The notes beneath the pieces were generated by a model, which worked only from the letters and a program-made list of their open reading frames with translations, was not told where the DNA came from and did not search any database. Positions 21,861-33,837 of a stretch of DNA of 64,000 bases are shown piece after piece (position 1 is the stretch's first letter; each line of letters starts with the position of its first letter). Position numbers and translations under genes: made by a program. Source of the DNA: Lindgomyces ingoldianus (Eukaryota; Ascomycota; Dothideomycetes; Pleosporales; Lindgomycetaceae); NCBI RefSeq assembly GCF_010093535.1, contig NW_022985180.1:317748-381747 (forward strand), given 5' to 3'.

Positions 21861-24800
21861 ATGCCCGCATCGCCGTCCCCGCAGACGCCTCGAAACCCCT
21901 CTCGTCAAAAGAAAGATGGTACGCCGAGCAACAGGAAGGAGCAGACCAGCGCATCGCCGAGTCCCCTCCGCACCATGAAGCCAGCCGACTTCGGAAAAGC
22001 CATTGGCATCGACAAACCCGCAAATGTCAAGGACAAGATTCGAAAATGGCAGATCGACCTCGAGGGCGACGACGCAGCTCCTGAGAATCTGGTCCCATCC
22101 GCGCTGGCTGACACCAACCCAGCGCCCTTGCCCAAGCTGCAGCCGACACCCAAGGGCACACCGCTAGACGAGAAGCCGAGTCTGAGACCTGCACACACAC
22201 CCTCGAAATCAACAGATGAGCTTCCAGAGCGTCCGAAGAGCGCAAAAAAACCGGTGCACAACAAACTGGACGACGATCTGCGCATTGCGAGCGCCCCGAA
22301 GAAACGTGTGGTCAGCGACTCCCACTGGCGAACGAAGAAGTCTCCCCCAAAAGATGGCGCGACTCGGCCATCGCCAAAACAACTCCCTACCGCATGGGTC
22401 CGGCCTGCAGTGCGACGAACTGAAACATCTGAGGCCAAGGTCTCAACCCCCAGTCGCCCAGAGCCGAAGCCTCTGCTGCTATTTACAACCAGACCCACAG
22501 GCCCGCGGCCAAGAAGCGCAAAGCGGCGGAGGCCGTCACGGCCTTCGAGTTCAGGGAACGAGGAGCGGCCAAGTAGTAGCGGGTCAGGAAGTTCCAAAGG
22601 CGCGAGGAGCGGGGATGATGGTCTCGCATCACCAACCTCTCCCACCTCGGCCAATAAAGTGGAAAATGTCCCCAGGCGTCGACGACGACGTCGTCGCGGA
22701 GCAACCTCTCCGAGAGTGTCGCTGTCGACTGAAGACGGGGACCCCGTTAAAAGGAAGTCCATGCGGAAATCAGATGCGTTGTCAGCAGATGATGCCTCTG
22801 GCGAGATACCAGATGAGAGAAAATCTCCGCACTTTCAACCGTCTTTCAACGAAGACGGTCGAGAAAAGCGACGAAGCCACCATCGGAGGGAGCATACCCT
22901 CACCTCTCCAGAGGATCTCCCAAGAGATGCCCTGTCCAGTGGCCGACGCCGCTCGCACCGAAGATCACATCCATACGACTCGGAGTTCGAAATAACTACC
23001 CTTTCACACAAACCTACGATACCAGAGACTCCACCGAAACCACTAGGGAGCAGATTGGAAGCCTGGCTCAACACCACACCAGATCCATTCGTTGACGCGG
23101 ATTCTCGGACACGGCGACCTTCAAAAGAGTCAATATCGACACTGGAGTTGTCGCATCGCAAGCCTGAGAAGAAAGATGCTTCTGAGACCATCGAGGTCAC
23201 GAATGCGCCTCTTGAAGATGCCCTGGAGCGCAAGAGCGGCAGCAGGCGGCGCACAAGAACCCGGAGCTTGAGTTTCAAATTAGACACTGAGGCCTTGAAC
23301 GATAAGCAATTATTAGCTCCCTCGACAGATCATACTGAGACTTCCTCCGTTAAGAAGGATGAAGAAATAGCTCCCAGCCTGACGCTAAGGCGGCGAGGTG
23401 CGAAACGTACACAACAATCCCCAACCAAGGATCGAGCAATATCTTCTCCGCTCTGTGAATCAACTGTGCTGGACGAAGATATTGCGTCTTCTGCTCCTCC
23501 CTCATCATCCGTCGAGGCTCCGACAATGGCACTTGAGAAATTGTCCCTACGGACTAAACCGGAGAACCCCGCAATGCGTCGCGTCTTCCCGTCGACTGGA
23601 AAGCGACTTTCAACGATCGCGTCCGTGGAGACTTTTGCGACAAAGATGCAAGCTGCGGCTCCTTCAGAGACCGTAGGCTCCGAACCAGTGGAGTCTGTTG
23701 AGCCAGTGGATGTAGTAACGGAGCCAAACAAAACTGCTAACGAGGCGCCTGCCTTGGAGTCTGAAGATCACTTCAATGCGGATACTCTTAATACTCTAAG
23801 TCGTAGGAGCACGAAGCGCAGACTTGCCAGCCATGCTGATTTGATATCGGTGCTGTCGATGCCCACGAGCAGGGCAGGCACAAAGAGTATCATGTCCGCT
23901 CGAAGCATCCGTACAAACAGGAGTCGCTTAGCAACTGCCACAACTAGCGATATCATGAGCGAGCTTGCTTCTGATGAAACCAAATATATGCGAGAGCTTC
24001 GGACGCTGGTTGACGGGGTCATTCCTGTCCTGCTCAGTTGTGTTTTGTCGAAATCTGATTCTGCCGTAGCAGCGGGATTGTTCAGTCCTTCCGCCTCGAA
24101 GGCAGATCCGAATAATGTCACAAAGCCAATAATAGACATGGGTATCTCTTTAGAGCGACTGAAAAGCTTACACAGACGCGTCCCGAAGGACGACCCTGAT
24201 ACCTTCCTTTCCTGGGCGCAGAGTGCGCAACGCGTGTACTTCGACTACATCAATTGCTGGCGGATGGGATTTCAAGATGTGGTGGTGAGCCTTGCTCCCG
24301 CTGATGAGGATCCTTCTTCATCTACTCCCGCTAAGGTTACCGATGGCACGGAGGACTCTGGCGCTTGGGATGAAGGTCTGCCGCAGAATGCGGAAGGCTA
24401 CGTCGTAAATGGAGACGGGGAGAGGGTCGATGTCGCCTACATGCTTAAGAGGCCATTGGTTCGATTGAAGTATCTAGCCAAGAGCATCAGAGTACGTGTA
24501 GCCTTCCTTGTTCAGCATTATGGAGGGACGCTAACCATGTGCAGGGTATCAATCACGTAAAACCCTCCGAGAAAGCAGAAAATATGTCGAGCGTGTTCCA
24601 AGAATTGGTTGATGCTGCTCGCAAGCGCTCCAACGATGAGCGAGCTCGACTCGAGGACGAAGCGGCTGCAAACATAGATCCGACACGCGCAAGAGATCCG
24701 CGAAGCCTAGCGCCTTTGACCGGCGTGCGCATTGACCAGACCCGTTGTGTCAGGGCCAGAGACTATTTCGACTTGCACTTGATCCACTCCAGTGGCCAAG

Positions 24801-27708
24801 AAGTCGACTGTCGTGTGGAGTTGCTCCTTCGCGACAACGCCCAGGGCACAGGCAGCGGTGGAGATGTCCTATTATGCGAGGTTGACGGAACTGGCCGTTG
24901 GCTATTCTTGCCGCCAATTCAGCTCGGTCGCATCTCCGCGCGTAATGGCGACGTGAAAGGCGAGATCATTGTTATGATTCGCGGATATCATTCCGATGGA
25001 AAAGAATGGAGTGAGGTCTTTTCTCTGCAATCAGACTATGAGCAGGCTGGGTTTGAATGGGTTCAGATGTTGGGACTGAATCCAATACCACCCCAGCTGG
25101 AGGAGCTGAGGCAAACCCACAGCCTTGTCAATAAAACGCCACGGCCGACAAGCAGTGACGCCACTTCTTCTTTGGTCTCCACAGCAACAGGGTCGACGCC
25201 TCCACACAAGAGCCGTTCTCCAAGCCCTCACGAGATCCAAATTCCGATTGGAGAACAAGCCAGTGCTGCATCCAAACGGTGGGGCTTTGAGACGCCTGAA
25301 AGGGCCTCGAGGTCATCAGAGGCGTCGCCTACCACACCACCAAGTAGTGACGACTTGAGGCTGAGCAAAAAAGTTGCTGCAAGTCCAATATCGCTCTCAT
25401 CGCCTGTCGACCCTCGCCTACGAGCTGAAGATGGCGTTCGCATCTCCACTCCTATACATGCAAGCCATTATGACGATAGCCAACTTGAGCGAACACCTCG
25501 AAGCCTCGATGAAGCAATGATGATGGCTGGGAGTGGTTCGCCGATCAGTCTTAAGCGGACCAGAGCGAAGAGACTTTCGAAAAATTCCTCCTCATCCCCA
25601 ACTTGCTCCCGACCATCCAGACAAATTGTTCTTGATGATCCTTCGGGAGAGCCCAAGCAATCGAGGAAGTTATCCAAACGCCACCGATCCGAGCAGCCAC
25701 ACACCTCTCCAGCCTCGTTAGTGTCTCAGTCAAGCAAAGGCTTCAGTGTATGGATGCCGACATCGGAAGCAGAGTATTCCAGTGATTCTGATGAGGAATT
25801 TCCGGTAAAGGGAAAAATACGAGAGGAACCAAAGAGACTGGAAATGCATAGACGGGCATCGTCTGTGCCCTCAATGGACCTTCCCATTATTCCAAAGATT
25901 CGGAAGACAAGTCAGCCGAGTACTCCGGCCAGAGAGCCTTTCAAGGAGGAGTCTTCGGAGGCCAAAGAACCACCAGCATCTGCCCCTGCCAAATTAAAGA
26001 AGACTGTCCCAGAGCCAGTTACGGAGGGAGCTGAGAAACCTGAGGATGAAGACAAGCCACCACCGGTACCACCTCATCGATCACCAAGCCCTGCGACCCC
26101 AGTGACGCTTAAAGGATCCAATACGCCTTATTTCACGCCATCTCTCCCAGGCTACAAAACACGTCGAAGATCCTCATCACCTCTTAAGCATGAATACGAA
26201 CCCTCCACGGCCACGGAGTCATCAACAGAAAGTGAGGAAGAGGTCTCGGCGGAAGAGGACGACCCGCTAACCGAGGAGTCATCTGACGATGAGCTTGAAG
26301 ATGATGTGCCAACTCCTCTGATGCCAATTGGCCAAGCCAAGCAGTTCCCAAAAGTCTCTCCGCCAGCCTCCATCTACACTCTCCCCAACGGAACAATAAC
26401 ACCATCTCAATCTGCCTCTAACACGCCCTATAGGGCTGTTCCAAAGAGCTCTGGTCAAGCTTCGAAAACTATCGCGTCGATATTCAGTTGGTCTGACGCA
26501 GGTAAATGGGATAGTCTTCATCCCGATGAATGCAGTATTGTCGTTACACCAGGAAAGATCGAGGTTTTTGAGATTACGGCCGCACACTCAAAGCCCTTCC
26601 TAGCAGACGGTGATGAGATCATTCAACCTGGAGGACGCGCTCCCCTTATTGCCCTAGAGCTAACTCCTTTGGTTCCCATCCGCAAAGGAACTGCCATTGA
26701 TATTACAATTCGCTCTCCACCAACCGCTGACTCTCGCATCAGAAGCGGTAATAACATCATGCTACGGAGTCGAAATCCCGCAGAATGTGCAGACCTTTAC
26801 GCCATGATCAATCACGCTCGAATCAACAACCCGACGTACATTGCGCTCCAGAATGCACGAGGACCATATGGCCAGACTAGCTGGGCTGAGGCAATGGACC
26901 GTCAGAACGCAGCTCGATCTACCGCCGGTTCCTCAAGTAGTTGGCTTGCTGGTACGCTAGGTCGACGAAGCTCGTACCGAAAGTCCAGCACTCGGGCGGC
27001 CTCAATTTCAGCTGCCACGGAGTCCTCTGTTGGAACAATGAATACTGCCTTCAAGTCGGCTCTCAATCGCTTTAGCTTTGGCAAGAACGGTCGTTTCAAT
27101 ATCAGAGGCTCAACGCTTGGATCTCGTAGCACCAATAGTTTTGACTCCGGGTCAAATGGGTCGGGGTCCGGTACCAACACACCACCAAATCTCGAGCCAG
27201 GGCGAGCTCCCGGTGCTCCTGCCGGTATCACCAACACGAAATGCCGCCTCTATGAACGCGAGTCTTTTACAACTAAATGGCGAGACCAGGGAGCAGCACG
27301 TCTTACTATCATGCTTCCGGATCCTTCCGCCCCGCAGACGACTATGAGACAAGGCCAAGGTAGTCCCGGTGTCCGCAATCCCACCCTGGAGAAGCGAATT
27401 TTGGTCATGGGCAAGACGAAAGGCGAGACATTGCTGGATGTCACACTTGGAGAGAGCTGCTTTGAGCGCGTAGCGCGAACGGGTATCGCAGTTAGTGTGT
27501 GGGAGGATGTTGTCGGGCCTAATGGACAGATCGGGACTGTGGGTGCGGTCGGTGGTGTGAGTGGGGCCAGGGCGAGGGTTTATATGATTCAGGTACGTTC
27601 TTGCTTATTCCTCTGCATCTCAGGACAGCTGCTAACCCAACGAAATAGATGAAGTCGGAGCGTGAGGCTGCGTACTCTTTCTCTCTTCTCGGAAAACTCC
27701 GATACTAA
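21861..27708 (+). CDS. Large disordered protein with DH-like (RhoGEF) and PH-like regions
   Basis: Three exons: 21861-24491, 24545-27592, 27649-27708. Both introns (53 and 56 nt) are phase 0, giving 1912 residues. Residues 1-690 are Arg/Ser/Pro-rich and disordered. About 697-900 starts ASDETKYMRELRTLVDGVIPVLLS, the look of a Dbl-homology helix 1, and continues across the first intron (YLAKSIR/GINHVKPSEKAE). A beta-rich segment follows (VRIDQTRCVRARDYFDLHLIH). A second long disordered, acidic and serine-rich stretch is followed at about 1520-1650 by a PH-like fold (WDSLHPDECSIVVTPGKIEVFEI...) and a conserved C-terminal domain (KCRLYERESFTTKWRDQGAARL). This suggests a fungal Rho-GTPase exchange factor or cortical scaffold in polarity. 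The domain calls are by pattern; a specific ortholog is not claimed. Confidence 0.8.
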
Positions 27709-29019
27709 TAGGACGCGCACCCGCAGAGACGACATGACAGCGGCTTCTCTCGGCATCTTTTTTTTCAGCCAACCGTCTACACTACAGACACGATTTCTCT
27801 TTCCTGTGGATTTTTAGCGACTTCCATTTTCTCTTTCCTACCGCATGCAATGCATATACCTGTTTTCAGCGAGCGTCGGCGCATGCATGTTTTGTTCCGA
27901 AGTATCTTGCGGTTTTCTCACTCGATTTCGGAACTTCCACGGCTATACTAAGAGACTAATAGAGCTCTACTGCTTATCGAGCCAACACGATTTCTCCAAG
28001 TTCTTTCTTCGAGTCATGTCTCTGTCCCTTATTTAACTCTATCCACTTTTCTCCTCCAACCATTTCCTGAGGGCGATATTGCAAATACACTCACAGGTTT
28101 TGCATTTGGAATGTTTTCTTTTCTTCTTTATGTCTAGCTTTTAGCATTACGAGGCAGGTATTGGTTCTACTATTCAGCGTGCGTGCAGATCCGGGACATT
28201 TCTTTCTGGCACTGGAACTGGTCTCAGGGGCTTTGGCAATAAGGGCTGACGCTGGCGTAGCAGCAGGGGCTCCATAGATAGGCGGTGTACTGGTCCGGGG
28301 AACGGGAAGCCGGGGGCGTGTATAAGTAATAATACTATGTGTTCGTCTCATCAAAGTCTCAAGACCGATATTGCAATTTGATGCTTGAGTACCTTCGCTA
28401 GTGGATGTACAGAAACGCCCTTAAGGTAATTTACCTCTTCGTGTAAGTGGTTCGGTATGGAATACTCACTAGAGATGATTACTTACAACTTGGACGTATG
28501 TAAAAAGTACTTCCAATTGTGTCTTTCAGCGTCAAATGATTAGGCAATGGGTGCTCGCGCTAACAACGGGGACCCACTAATCTATCTGCACACAATTTCT
28601 TAAGGAAAGCTAAATATTAGACTACTCTCAATAGAATTAGTCGACAACAGAGTAAGCGTTCTATTGTTGGGCCTCCTATTTATCAACGTATGAGCAGTGC
28701 TCTAAGCTACTATGAAATGCACGAAACGAGTAGTACAGAGGCCGGTCAGAAAAGAATGCGCGACGACTTTCGAGCCCCATGGCAATAATTAAGGCGCACT
28801 CCCAGTTCAAAATCTGTAAGCCGCATCTGCATGCCATTGGAAGTCCTCGAAGCTAAGAATATCTCTTGATGACAAACACCAAGCCTACCTGCAGTGCAAC
28901 GCACACGTCACAAGTGCTCACTAGTATCAGAAGCAGAGTCAGTTCGGTTGCTAACCTACATAATCCATAAAACCCCCTAAGAGATTCTCCCGCAGTTATC
29001 GATATCATAGCATAGCAAA
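27709..29019. other. 1.3-kb intergenic region
   Basis: Pyrimidine-rich 3' flank of the DH/PH gene, then normal sequence. No domain-bearing frame and no RNA gene was seen. The sequence just before 29020 (aaaatgtctg) gives a good start context for the next gene. Confidence 0.5.
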
Positions 29020-30099
29020 ATGTCTGAAGTTCTCGAACACGCGATTCCCGAATACCTCCAACAAGAAAGAACCAAACCCTCTAAGCTTCCAGCCAGTTAT
29101 GTCCCTCCGTTTCCAGCATACGTATCCCGATACCCTCGCTCCATTAAGGAGATTGTCATGGCCATCATCGGCGTGCAATATCGGTCCAAAGACCTCGACG
29201 ATGGCGTAGTAATCTCCCAACTATCGGAATTCATGACGGCATCATCGTCCAAATCCATCCAGCCAACTTCCTGGGAGCTGGCGTCTGTCACAGATCAGGC
29301 TGGGGCTTACAACGTTGCTATTATTGCATATTGGCCAAGCGCAGCCACGCACAAGGAGTGGGGTTCTGCCTCAGGATTTGAAGCATGGTGGCAGGGACTA
29401 GAGGCAGGAGAAACTCACGGCTGGTTCTTAGAAGTCCTTTCACCATCCATGGATCGCTGGGAAGATGTGTATTCTGGTAACGAGGCCATAGAAGGAGCTG
29501 CACACATGCGCGAAGGAGTCAGTGGTCCTATCCACGAGCACGCGTATTGGGGAAGCATGCGGGATCGGATTCCGGCGGCTCAAACGGACGACCTTGCTGG
29601 TGAAGCCGTCGGAAGCTCCACGCTGGATGGCGGAAAGACTGCCAGCCGTGTCCAGGTCCCTGGACGAAAGAACTTAGCCGTCATTCGCTCCGGCCAAGAT
29701 TGGTCGGCAACCCTCCCCGAAGAGCGCAGATTATATCTAGAAACGATGCATCCCGTCCTCCTGAAAGGCATGAATTTCCTGCGAGACCACGGTTCCGAGA
29801 TAGGCTGCTACAGCTGCCGTCTAATGTCCATTATCGACGCGGGAACCCAGAAACCGGATAAGGATCGCACGTTTGGGCTGGCGTACTTCGACGACTTGGC
29901 TTCATTGGAGAAGTGGAGTAGAGAGCATAAGACGCATCTAGATATTTTTGGAGGGTTCTTGCAGTATGCTAAGAAGCTGAATAATGAGATTTCGCTGGAA
30001 GTTTTTCATGAGGTGCTAGTTTTGAGGCCAGAACAGCAGTATTTTGAGTATATAGGTTGTCACACGGGGACTGGGATGCTTGCTGCTTTGACGAAATGA
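29020..30099 (+). CDS. Haem-containing aldoxime dehydratase (phenylacetaldoxime dehydratase family)
   Basis: A single exon of 359 residues, the usual family length. Family features in order are: an N-terminal segment ending in VPPFPAYVSRYP, IIGVQYRS, WPSAATHKEW, HGWFLEVLSPSMDRWEDVYS, GPIHEHAYWGSMRDRIPAAQTD, GRKNLAVIRSGQDW, NFLRDHGSEIGCYSCRLM, FGLAYFDDLASLEKWS and THLDIFGGF. His306 in THLDIF is at the place of the proximal haem ligand and His330 in FHEVLVL at that of the distal catalytic His of bacterial OxdRE. The enzyme dehydrates aldoximes to nitriles and often sits with nitrilase or nitrile hydratase genes. Here the nearest amidase gene is 22 kb away, so functional linkage is doubtful. No signal peptide, so probably cytosolic. 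Confidence 0.9.
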   Translation: MSEVLEHAIPEYLQQERTKPSKLPASYVPPFPAYVSRYPRSIKEIVMAIIGVQYRSKDLDDGVVISQLSEFMTASSSKSIQPTSWELASVTDQAGAYNVAIIAYWPSAATHKEWGSASGFEAWWQGLEAGETHGWFLEVLSPSMDRWEDVYSGNEAIEGAAHMREGVSGPIHEHAYWGSMRDRIPAAQTDDLAGEAVGSSTLDGGKTASRVQVPGRKNLAVIRSGQDWSATLPEERRLYLETMHPVLLKGMNFLRDHGSEIGCYSCRLMSIIDAGTQKPDKDRTFGLAYFDDLASLEKWSREHKTHLDIFGGFLQYAKKLNNEISLEVFHEVLVLRPEQQYFEYIGCHTGTGMLAALTK

Positions 30100-31420
30100 G
30101 GAAGCGGGTTGTAGCGTGTAATTGGGCGCTTTGTACCCTGTAGTGCATTGAGTCTTGCGGGATGACCTTGGATTATCTCGCATCCATCTTCATTTACTTA
30201 CCCCTGATATTGTTCTTGTACCTTGTTAAGCTTTTCCCAACACTTGAGTCTAACGCTTCACTGACTGTGATCCCAACACTGTGTTCAATTTCCAAATTTA
30301 CGACTTCCCATATCTCCTTACCCATATCCTCCATGCTCCTCTTCAATTACTGTAACACCATTTGACAGCCGCCACATCAGCGCCTATCATACTTAGTAAA
30401 CTCGTGGCAAAACCCTGAGTCCAGATGAGTACCGATAGTCAACATAAGTGGTCGCTCTGCATCCGGCACCGGGGAGGCATCAGGGGGGAGCCTGAGACGC
30501 GTGTTTGCGGTCATTAATTGTGGACAGCGGTGGGGACGTCGACACTCGCATCTATAGATTTTGACATGCCAAATTGGTATCATCGTCAAAACGCTGGAGA
30601 CAAAATGGGCGGGGCCGTAAAGGACCCCTAAGCTCTTGGTATAGTGCTCCGCGATGTTATTGTCAGAACTCCATGTACGACTCTCGCAAGGTGCTCGTAG
30701 CTGCATATCCTTGTATACGAAATCTGCCTCGATGTGAAGACTCCCTGTAAACCAAATTGGTCAGAGACGAGCACTCAGATCGATCCAGTGGGATAAATTT
30801 TGGCGCACAAACTGTATTTACCATGCCGGAACTCCGCTCTGGGACTGGCTTCCCAATATCCTGGCCTCCTTGTTCTTCCTTGCTTTCTGCGCCTTTGCAC
30901 CGCCGCGTCTCCCTCAATTCCTAGCCATTCAAGTAAGGGGGAGTAGTTGAAGGAACGAAGGCCGTTGGGATTTAGACTCTTTTCTGTATGATTTGTGGGC
31001 TGTAGATACTGGTAGGGAGTTATGGGGGCAGCGGAGTTGAGGTGGAAGGAGTAGAATTGGCGAAATAGTAAATGAATAGGTGGCAAAATTAACCAGTTAC
31101 CACTTGCAGTTGATGGTGTGGGTGTAGTGAAACTGATGACTAGAGTGTATGTGAATTTGACATTTAATGAATGTAGTGATTTATGTGACTAAAAACTAAG
31201 CAATCCTCCGTTTTGTGGAAGGAATTGTAAGGATGAAAAGGGCGGAAGACTAGCCGTTAAATGAAACGTCAGAAACAATTCCAACATTAGAGTGAGCCGT
31301 ACGAAGATAAGCCCTAGTTAACTGTTGGAGGAGACGTGTTTGAGTGTTGAACGCGAGTCTCTATGTCGTAAGCAACAGTGAACAAAACATCCCCCCCTGG
31401 GTACTGTAAAGTCGCCCACC
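30100..31420. other. 1.3-kb intergenic region, no gene supported
   Basis: Convergent 3' flanks. Minus-strand frames at 30377-30706, 30663-30917 and 30775-31086 overlap each other and have no recognisable domain or consistent splicing. Confidence 0.45.
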
Positions 31421-32435
31421 CTAGTTTGCGAAAATACCGTCGCAAATTTCCCGCTCATACTCTAAGTCAGGTTGGAACTCCCAGTAGAGGCTCTCAGGGT
31501 CACTAGCCATTTTGAAGGTATATGCCGCCGCTTCGTCATCAACGAATATCTTTGGAATGCCATTGGCAGCGGCAGCTTCGACCATCAGCTGGACCTCACA
31601 GGAGCGCTCCATGAGAGTGTAGAGATACGCAGCCTCGTCAACTGTGCCTCCTACGGTCTATCATTGTCAGCTGGGTATACCCCCTTAATTCGGTAGGATG
31701 CTTGGGATAAACGTACTAAAAGCCCGTGATTTCTCAAGATCATACCTTTCCCATTTGGGCCTAACGCAGCTGCAAGACGCTTACCTTCGGCCTCGTCCAG
31801 TACAACGCCACCGAATTCCTCATAAACAGCCTGGGCTTCGCCATACATATAGCAGATATCCTGATTGATCATCTCAAGCTTCCTGCCAAATGCACTCCAC
31901 GCCTTCCCCGCCTTCCCATGACAATGACATGCCGCATGTACATCAGGCCTGGCTTTGTGCACAGCGGAGTGGATCCTGGTTGGAGTTGAGCACAATTATT
32001 TGTTAGGGGATCAGGTGGACCCATCACGTACAAAAACCCAGCTGCGTTGGCCGGTCGAGAAGTGTTGCCTCCTACTACCTTACCATCGTAGTCGACAAGT
32101 ATCATATCAGATGCTTTCAGTGTTGCGAAATGTTTGCCGAGAGGATTCGTCCAGAAGGTGTGGCAATTCTCTGGATCACGTACGGAAATGTGGCCGGACA
32201 TGCCTTCTGTGAAGCCTTTGCGAGCAAAGACACGGAAGGCGCCTGCCATGTGTTCTAGAATCCACGCTCGATGCCTGTCCATGGAAGAGAAGATGGGGAT
32301 GCCGGGGAGGCAGACTCCTTGCGATATGGCCTGAAGCGGGCTGAGTCCCTGGGCGGGCTTCTCTTCACCTTTTGAGACCAGCTGCTTCATCTGTGGGACG
32401 ACTATTGATTCGGCGGGGACAGCGGATGGAGCCAT
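31421..32435 (-). CDS. Class II aldolase/adducin-domain protein
   Basis: Three exons on minus: 32435-32032, 31975-31717, 31657-31421. Introns of 56 and 59 nt close in frame and give 299 residues. The junctions restore AAGFL/IHSAVHKARPDVHA and RNHGLL/TVGGTVDEAAYL, both family hallmarks. The metal-binding His pair is in HACHCHGKAG and a further ligand His in MILRNHGLL. GFTEGMSGHISVRDPE is the N-terminal substrate loop. Bacterial members are fuculose/ribulose-phosphate aldolases and epimerases; fungal cytosolic members of this length are mostly uncharacterised, so the reaction is unknown. Confidence 0.9.
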
Positions 32436-33837
32436 TTTGTAGGCTGAATTCTACGAGAGGGCGTAAGAGGATTTACAGACGAGATGGAGGATCCTAGAAG
32501 AAGCTCTTCCTGCTTCCTGTCAAGGACTTGACATGTCCACAAGTGATACGCTTCATAACGAATGAGGCTGCCGGGAAGGCAGTGTCCGATATACTTCCGA
32601 ATCCATCGCAATTGGGAAGGTATTTCCCAAAGGTGGGGGACATGGTCGAGTTTGTCTGATGTTGAGATGAGTGCTGATACGTTCATCCCGAAGCGGGGTT
32701 CGCGCGGCAGACGCCAAGGGACACCCAGGTAATGACAAAGCTTTGATGGTATATAAAAGGCCGCCTCGACCTTCTTAGACGTTCAAATGAGAGGGAAAAG
32801 GAGCTTTTGAGACGGCGAGCGTCCAATATTCTATACCTGAGTAATGTCTCCAAAATAACGAGGGGTAAATGAATGTATATATGGGAACGCATACAAAAAT
32901 CTCAGTCCATAATTAAGGGGCCCTAACGCCAGTGCATGCCGGAGTAATAGTTGTGGATAAGATTCCACCCTTACCCCAGAAACAACTTACAGCTCTCCAG
33001 CCAGTTAGTGCATGACAGGACTTCGCAGTTGTGGCGAGATCGCGCGAGGCTGCTGGAGCCATTAGGTGAGGGGGCTACGAGATGAAGTTGAAAGAAGCGG
33101 TATGAGGGGACGCACTTTTCGATATCTAGCCATTAGGATCGTGGAAAGGAAGGCTAAGGAAGACAAAGATGTGCATGGAGATGAGCGAGTGGTGGGAGAG
33201 ACATTGAAGCTCGAAAAGCCGCGGCTGTGGCTGGGTGGCTGTGCACCTAGGGCATCTCAACTCAGGTCTCAACCTGCTTCCTGCGCCACCACTCCGAACT
33301 CATCCCCAGCCTGCACTATCGCCAGCAGCTCTTCAATGTACCCACCAAGCAGACCGTATTCACCTCCAAATTTCGGCCTCGCGTCTCTTCCCACATCCGC
33401 CGACCGTAACGATCAGCACTTTCTGCGCCCGAAATCACCTCCCCTCTTAGGCCTTCAACAGTGCCTCCTAAGAACGAATTCAAGTCCCTAACACTTCGAC
33501 TATTTTTGAATAATGAAAGGTCACCTAAATGCTCGAAATCTTGAGAACTGCAGCAACCTGTGCCGAGCTGCTGTCAGCTCGTGCTCGGCTATACATTCCA
33601 AGCCCCATGTTTTCTGACCGGAAGGGTGTGAGGTGGCGCTACCGACCCGTCGTGCGCAGCTGCGTGTTTCTGCTGCGCAAATCAAGTTCATTACACAAAA
33701 TGTCTTTTCTCTTCCACCAAACCTCCCACACTTCCCATTCTTTCGCATAATCTGTATTACTGCGCAAGGAATTGCTCTGACACTTTGGTCCTACCCTATT
33801 CCAACAAGCCGCTATTCCCGCCCGAAACCCAGCAAAA
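32436..33837. other. 1.4-kb intergenic region
   Basis: Shared 5' flank of the minus-strand aldolase gene and the plus-strand homeodomain gene. Short frames (33066-33491, plus; 33639-34019, minus) show no domain. No repeats were seen. Confidence 0.45.

Noticed and set aside
29020..32435. Aldoxime dehydratase and class II aldolase as one pathway unit
   Set aside because: The genes are convergent with 1.3 kb between them and their known reactions do not connect.
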